NCBI RefSeq assembly: GCF_027887165.1
Contig: NC_077232.1
Span: 9,730,559 to 9,794,558 of the forward strand
Origin: Monodelphis domestica
Lineage: Eukaryota > Chordata > Mammalia > Didelphimorphia > Didelphidae
Reading direction: 5' to 3'
DNA: 64,000 nt
The notes beneath the pieces are model-generated. The model was not told the DNA's origin. It saw only the letters and a program-made list of their open reading frames with translations, and did no database searches. The translations under genes and the position numbers were made by a program. Each line of letters opens with the position of its first letter. Positions within the stretch are counted from its first letter, which is position 1. Of the stretch, positions 57,902 through 64,000 are shown in pieces.

Positions 57902-58370
57902 ACACACACACATACGTCTCGTCTGCTCTCATGGGCTCAAAATTATTATCTCTTAAGTAGATAATTCTTAGACTTATCTGTACAATTCTGGTCTTTTTTC
58001 TGACCTCAAATCCCACCTCACCACCTGCTTATTGGACATTTTTACCTGGATGAAAGCAGATCAAAGCAGAAGAAAGGATCTTTCCCCCACCCTATCTTGA
58101 ATACATTCCCTACTAAACTTAAGTGTTTCGGTCAAAGGCACCATCAAGCTTCCAGTGTCCCAGCTTCCTTCCTCTTCCTTCAGCATTCTCCTCCATTCCT
58201 CACTCTCCCTCACACACCATCCCTCCCTCCAGATAATGATCAAATTTTGCCAGCTTTGCCTCCAACTCCACAAAACATGCCCCCTCGGGGCAGATCCTCA
58301 TCAGCTCTCCCTTAGATTATTGCCTTGGCCTCCTGGTTGGCCTCCAGTCTCTCCTCTCTGGGATCTGCAA
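57800..58370 (+). mobile_element. L2-family relic with internal (GTCT)n
   Basis: Words such as 'cccacctcaccacctgcttattggacatttt' and 'gattattgccttggcctcctggttggcctcc' are L2/L3-type coding and 3' sequence. The (GTCT)n tract is at 57866-57901. Confidence 0.5.
57866..57912. repeat. (GTCT)n then (AC)n microsatellite
   Basis: About nine GTCT units followed by five CA. Confidence 0.95.
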
Positions 58371-58384
58371 GTCTCCCTTGTAGC

Positions 58385-58622
58385 CCACAAACAATTCCAC
58401 TGGGTTTTACATGTGTCGTTGATCAAGATCCCTTTCCCTATTATTGATGATTGCATCAGGGTGATCATTTAGAGTCTACATCCCCAGTCATATCCCCATT
58501 GACTCATGTGATCAAGCAGTTGGTTGTTTTTCTTCTGTGTTTCTGATCCCACAGTTCTTTCTCTGGATGTGGAGATCATTCTGTCTCATAAGTCCCTCAG
58601 GATTGTCCAGATCAAATTGTTT
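58385..58622 (-). mobile_element. L1 3' UTR fragment
   Basis: Shares long stretches with 31200-31420 ('cactgggttttacatgtgtc', 'cagggtgat', 'agagtctacatccccaatcat', 'cataagtccctca'), which is L1 3' UTR. Confidence 0.75.
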
Positions 58623-58726
58623 ACCATCACTGGGAGGGGAAGGGGAAGAGAGGGATGGAGATGATTTGGATCTCAAAATTTTAGAAAAGGCATGTTGGAA
58701 ATTATTATATGTAATAGGAAATAAAT

Positions 58727-58730
<4 letters not shown>

Positions 58731-58775
<45 letters not shown>
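58731..58775. repeat. (GA)n microsatellite
   Basis: Pure GA dinucleotide immediately before a MAR1-type SINE. Confidence 0.97.
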
Positions 58776-58778
<3 letters not shown>

Positions 58779-58779
58779 A

Positions 58780-59030
58780 GCTAGATGGTGCCATAGTGCA
58801 TAGAGTGGTAGGCATGGAGGCAGGAAGACTCATCTTATGTTCAAATCTGACCTCAGACACTTAATAGATATGTGACCCTGGGCAAGTCTTTGCACCTTGG
58901 TTGACCTCAGTTTCCTCATTTGTCAAATAAGCTAGAGAAGGAAATGCCAACCCCTTCCAGTATCTTTGCCAAGAAAACCTCAAATGGGGTCATGAAGAGT
59001 TGGATAAGACTGAAAATAAACCAACACAAA
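58780..59030 (+). mobile_element. MAR1-type SINE
   Basis: Full copy: 'agctagatggtgccatagtgcatagag … ccaagaaaacctcaaatgg … gactgaaa'. It follows a (GA)n. Confidence 0.8.
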
Positions 59031-59944
59031 ATCATCTTTGAAACTTATAATACATTACTGCTCCTCACCCTTATAATAGAGTCTCGGTCAGTGCTTTTTA
59101 AAGTTTTTGATCTCAGGACCCCTTTATACTCTTAAAAATTATCAAAGAGCTTCTGTTTATGTGGATGATATGTCTTGATATTTGCCATATTATAAATTAA
59201 AATGGATAAATTCTTTAAAAATATTATTTCACTTAAAATAATTACAATCTAATGAAAAATAGCCATTTTTCTGAAGTAAAAAAATAAATGTGAAGTGTAG
59301 TTAGTGTCTTACATTTTTGAAAATCTCATGTCTAACTTAAAAGGTGTAAAAATAATAGGCAAAGACTGTTTCTTCATTCAATCTGTTGCAATATACAATA
59401 TGTTTTGGTTGAAGCACATGAAGAAATTTGGCCTTATAGAGATATGTAGTTGGAAAAGGGAAGGATATTTTAACCACCTTTTCAGATAATTGTGAATGTT
59501 CTTTGATACTACATGAACTCAACAGATGATAGTTTTGTAAAGGTATTTGCAATTTAGAATTTGAAATATCATCAATGAACTTTTCATATTCTTACACTAA
59601 AATTCATTGGTTTCTCTAATGCCTGGAATAGTTTTTTGTCCATATGTGATATTGTAACATTATGCAAGGGCCATTTGGAAAATATTACTTTGCTGAGTTA
59701 TACAGATTTTCCAAATGTTGACCCATTTCATTACATAATATTTTTAAAAATCATATTCATTAGTATCATTACTGATCTTATCAGAAAGGTCTTTCAATAT
59801 TGGGAACTTGTAGAGTTCACAGGGGGGAATATACATTTCCCAAAATTCTAACTTTTGCTTGAAAACTTGACTTATCACCGGCAATAAATACTGTCAAAGT
59901 ACTGAACTTTTAATCATGAGTTATGATTAAATGGATATGAGTTG

Positions 59945-60082
59945 GATATGAGTCCAAATCCAACCTCAGGTATTCACTAACTATATGACCCTGGGCAGGC
60001 CAACCTCTCTCAGCCTCAGTTTCCTCATCTATAAAATGAGGATAATAAAAACACTTATTTCACATTGGAAGATCAAATGAGA
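59945..60082 (+). mobile_element. MIR-type SINE (5' piece, split by HAL1-like insertion)
   Basis: 'gatatgagtccaaatcc … cagtttcctcatctataaaatg'; the 3' piece resumes at 63001 after the insertion. Confidence 0.75.
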
Positions 60083-60678
60083 TGGAGCCAAGATGGCAGA
60101 GAGGATACAGGGACCCATCTGATTTCCATAAAGCAATGATAGAATGGCACAAAATGATTCTAGAGCAGCATAACCCTCAAAAAGACAAGAGGAAGTAATT
60201 TCTCAGCCCAAAGCACAAAGGTTCTAGTGCACTGAGGTGGAGGTGGAATACAAAGCAGCCCACCAAGGCAGGTCAGGCCTTGGGAACAACTGAAGCTACA
60301 GCTAAGACTTCTGGAACGCTCAATCATAAATAGTAAGGAGGAGTTGAAGAACTGCTCAGAAGGAGATTAAGGTGGCCCTTTTATTGGCTTTGGGTACAAG
60401 ACTCTTTGTAGCAGTGCCCATACATAGATGCAGGAAATAGTTCTGGGGAGTAGTTGTAGGGTAGGAAAGAGCACCAGCATGCACCAGCACCTATAGCCAT
60501 AGGGGAACAGGGGACACTGGTCATAGTTATAAGGAGTAAGAGTGGTTGGAGTTACTCACAGATCAGAGCACAGACCCAGAGGGTATTAAACATACTTCTC
60601 CTTACATCATGCCACCTTGGAAGAATTGAAAGCTTATATATCCCCAGCAGTAGCAAATACACTGAAGTACAAATTAAA

Positions 60679-60717
<39 letters not shown>

Positions 60718-62987
60718 CAAATACAAATATAAATACAAAAAATATAAAAATTCACTGAAGAGAAAAACTTCTTGAAAGACAGAACTGGCCATTTTGAAAA
60801 AGAGGTCCAAAAATTTACTAAGGAAAAAACCTCTTTATAAAGTAGAATTGGCCAAATGGAAAATGAGGTAAAAAAGCTCATTCATGAAAATCATGTCTCA
60901 AAAATTTTAAATGGGCAAGTGGAAGCTAATGAGACATTAAGAAATAATCAAAGAAAGTAAAAAGAATGAAAAAAATAGAAAATATGAAATATCTCATAGG
61001 AAAAACAACTGACCTGGAAAATAAATCCAGGAGAGTTAATCTAAAAATTACTGGACTACCTGAAAGCCATGATCAAAAAAAGAGCTTAGATATCTTTCAA
61101 GAAATTATCAAGGAAAACTGCTCTAATGATCTAGAACCAGAAGGCAAAATAGAAGTTGTAAGAATCTACCAATCACCTCATGAGAGAGATCCCTAAAGTA
61201 TAACTCCCAGGAATATTGTAGCCAAATTCTAGAATTCTCAGGTCAGGCAAAGGAGCAAGGATTCAACTAAGAATCACTTTCCCAGCAAAGATGAGCATAA
61301 TCTATCAGGGGAAAAATGAATATTTGATGAAATACAGAACTTTTAAATATTCCTTATGGAAAGACCAGAGCTGAATTGAAAATTTTACTCTTAAATATAA
61401 GACTCAAGATAATCATAAAAAGGTAAACAGGAGAAATCAAAACACATTCAAAAAGGTTAAACTGTACATACCTACATAAGGAGATGTTCTTGTAATGTCA
61501 AAGAACTTTGTCATTATTAGGGCAGTTAATAGTGGTATATACATTGACAGTGGGCAAGAGTATGAGGTGAATATATGAATATATGACAGGATGATATAAA
61601 AAAGGTAAATCAAATAATTAAGGCATGAGAAAGAGGAATGCATTGGGAGGAGGGGAAGGGAAAAATAAAATGGGGCAAATTATTGCACATAAAAGGCATT
61701 AAAGAGCAGTTCAAAGTGGAGGTAAAGATGGGGGAGGTGTGAAGGAGAGCATGTGAACCTTACTGTCATCAGAATTGGAACATATACAATCAATAGGGTA
61801 TAGAAAGCTATTTTACCCTACAGGAATGTAGGAGGGGAAGGTAATAAGAGAAGGAGGGTGGGGCTTATAGAAAAGAGGCGATCTGGGGGAGGTGAAGGTC
61901 AGAAATTAAACAGTAGTAAATAGGATGGAAGGTAAGACACAGTGACCATAATGGCACACAATTTTTTTACACATCTCTCTAATAAAGGCCTCATTTCTCT
62001 AATACACAAGAAATAAGTCAAATATATGAGAATACAAGTCATTCCCTAATTGATAAATGGTCAAAGGATATGAACAAGCAAAGTAATTAAAGCTCTCTAT
62101 AGTCATGCCCCAAAAATGCTCTAAATCACTCTTATTTAGAGAAATGCAAATTTAAAAAGCTCTGAAGTACCACCCCATACCCATCAGATTGATCATTATG
62201 ACAGAAAAGGAAAATGATAAAACTTGGAGGGCATATGGGAAAGCTGGAATACAAATGCAATGTTGGGGGAGTTGTGAACTGATTCAGTCATTCAAGAGAG
62301 TAATTTGGATCTATGCCCAAAGAATATATATATATATACACTATAAAACAGTACATATCTTTTGACCCAGAAATGCCATTATTAGGTTTGTATCCCAAAG
62401 AGATAAAAAAAAAAAGAAGAAGGATGTATTTGTGCAAAAATATTTAAAACAGTTTTTTAGGGGGACAAAGTTTAGGGGGAGTAAGTTTTAGTATAAGATC
62501 ATAATGGAATACTATTGTGCTGTAAGAAAGGACAAGCAGGAGGTGCTCAGAAAAACCTGGAAAGACTTACATGAACTGAAGCAGAATGAAATAAGCAGAA
62601 ACAGGAGAACATTGTACACAATACAGAAATACTATATAATGAACAACTGTGAATAACAGCTATTCTCAGCAATGCAATGACCCAAAACTATCCCAAAAGA
62701 CTCATGATAAAAAAATGCCATCTACTTCCAGAGAAAAAGAACTGTCTGAATCCAGACCAAAACAAAACTTTCTTCATTTTAATTCTTTTTCTTTTTGAGT
62801 TTCCTTCCACAAAAGGATTAATATGGGAAAATATTTTACATGATTGCACATGTAAAATTTTTATGAGATTGCTTACCATCTCAATTGGGTGGGAGAGGTG
62901 GGAGGGAGAGGATTTGTTTTTATATGTAATTGGGGAAATTTTAATTTAATTAATTATAATAAAAACAATTAAAATTAATTAAAATAA
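60083..62987 (+). mobile_element. Full-length HAL1-like (half-L1) element with target-site duplication
   Basis: Starts with the L1-type 5' end TGGAGCCAAGATGGCAGAG and ends A-rich. The flanks AGATCAAATGAGA (60070-60082) and AGATAAAATGAGA (62988-63000) match at 12 of 13 bases and split a MIR-like SINE. It holds an ORF1 remnant (60966-61196: LENKSRRVNLKITGLPES, an ORF1p RRM-type motif), a middle region, then the 3' end of ORF2 (about 61970-62650) and the 3' UTR. There is no reverse transcriptase core, so it is a non-autonomous, ORF1-only L1 derivative or an internally deleted L1. Confidence 0.78.
60687..60713. repeat. (AT)n tract
   Basis: AT dinucleotide inside the HAL1-like element. Confidence 0.95.
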
Positions 62988-63179
62988 AGATAAAATGAGA
63001 TTTTAAAAATGTTTTATAAACCTTTAAAGCATCATATAAATGAGCTATTGTCATTATTGTTAATATTGTTATTTTTCTTGAGATGAGGTGAGAGATTCAC
63101 TACATTTATTTTCTGGAAAATGTCTGCCAAAAACCCAAGTCTAAATAACCGTACTTTGTTGGTTTTTCTTTCTTCTCCT

Positions 63180-63334
63180 CTCCTTTCCTTTCTTTCCCTT
63201 CTTTTTCCTCCCTCCTTTCCTCTCTTCTTCCCTTCTTCCCTTCCTTCCTTCCTTCCTTCCTTCCTTCCTTCCTTCCTTCCTTCCTTCCTTCCTTCCTTCC
63301 TTCCTTCCTTCTTTCCTTCCTTCCTTCCTTCCTT
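63180..63334. repeat. (TTCC)n tetranucleotide repeat with pyrimidine-rich lead
   Basis: Near-pure TTCC from about 63239, preceded by diverged CT-rich units. Confidence 0.96.
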
Positions 63335-63512
63335 TACCTTATCTTGAGTCTTGGAATCAATGCTAAGTATTAGTTCCAAGGCATATCAGTAAGGGCTAAA
63401 GAATTGGGGTTAAGTGATTTGCCCAGGGTCACACAGTTAGGAAGTGTCTAAGGCCTCATTTGAATCCAGGACCTCTCATCTCTAGGCCTCACTGAGTCAC
63501 CTAGATATCCTT
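63335..63512 (-). mobile_element. WSINE1-type CORE-SINE
   Basis: Reverse copy beside the (TTCC)n tract. Confidence 0.85.
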
Positions 63513-64000
63513 TGGTTGTTCTTTCATGTAAAAATGACAGGAGAGGGGTGGGGGAGGGGTTGAAGTTAAGATGGCTTAAGAGCAGCAAAACTCTAAACCT
63601 CTCTGACCATCCTTCCATGTCAATCTTTAAAAGGTGCTTCAAAAAGACAAGAATTCAAAGTCAAGAACAAGATGGAGTAACAGGGCTCTCCTGCTGAACA
63701 CAACTTGAAAAGTAGGCAGAGAGAGTATTGATTTCCACAGGATAAGGGGGAGACCTGAAACAAGACTGGGCTGAGACCTGCAATTTGGATGTAGGCTGAC
63801 TTTGGGATCCTGGGGGCTGCAACCCCAAAGGAGCACCTCAGACCCTCCAATTAAGGTCCTGGGGTTTGACAGAGGCTAGCAGGGAGGAAGAGGTGGACAC
63901 CTAACTAGGCACCTTCAGCCTCAGTGGCTGGCTGCTGTGAAGATTTGGCCCCAGGGCAGATTAGCTCAACCAGCCTAATCCAGTATACCAGCAGAGGGGC

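Noticed and set aside
60083-62987. Autonomous, intact L1
   Set aside because: No endonuclease or reverse transcriptase coding is present and ORF1 is broken; only the ORF2 tail remains.
63120-63347. 75-codon plus-strand frame with (FLPS)n
   Set aside because: The same tetranucleotide repeat on the other strand.
63032-63379. 115-codon frame with (KEGR)n repeats
   Set aside because: Translation of the (TTCC)n tetranucleotide repeat.

Overview
The window is nuclear DNA from a marsupial. The main evidence is dozens of copies of a tRNA-derived CORE-SINE whose 3' half reads 'gcctagcccttac…cttctgccttggaaccaatacac…gaaggtaagggtt' (WSINE1/WALLSI type), together with MAR1/MIR-type SINEs, marsupial L1 and HAL1-like elements and marsupial-style ERV LTRs. 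WSINE1-type copies point to an Australian marsupial; this is inference from remembered repeat families. No bacterial, phage or CRISPR features are present.

Two protein genes are supported, both on the minus strand. (1) MARK2 (microtubule affinity-regulating kinase 2): only the first coding exon (18017-18073) is here, inside a CpG island (about 17290-18800). Positions 1-18016 are 5' intron 1, filled with SINEs, L2 relics, microsatellites and some repeat-poor sequence. (2) SPINDOC (spindlin interactor and repressor of chromatin binding; C11orf84 in human): a complete six-exon coding region (46025 down to 39574, predicted 414 aa) with a CpG-island promoter at about 45660-46430 and a poly(A) signal at 39029-39024. 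The order SPINDOC then MARK2 on one strand matches human 11q13.1 (known synteny ZFTA-SPINDOC-MARK2-RCOR2, from memory).

Layout: 1-18 kb MARK2 intron 1; 17.3-18.8 kb MARK2 promoter; 18.9-37.4 kb intergenic, repeat-rich, with L1 at 28.9-29.8 and 31.1-33.1 kb split by a solo LTR; 37.4-39.0 kb an unassigned stretch ending in a second minus-strand poly(A) signal; 39.0-46.3 kb SPINDOC; 46.5-64 kb a transposon graveyard. That last part holds L1 fragments, a 5'-LTR-plus-gag ERV remnant interrupted by an antisense solo LTR, another solo LTR, a full-length HAL1-like insertion and microsatellites.

The two genes act in different systems: SPINDOC is a nuclear repressor that docks Spindlin-1, and MARK2 is a cytoplasmic polarity kinase. 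Their adjacency is conserved synteny, not evidence of shared function. I found no clear undescribed gene system. The most unusual items are an ERV gag region with a membrane segment and coiled coil upstream of capsid, a 549-nt SPINDOC intron open in frame, a 50-bp ETS-bearing tandem unit in the MARK2 promoter, and several well-preserved insertion or hairpin structures.
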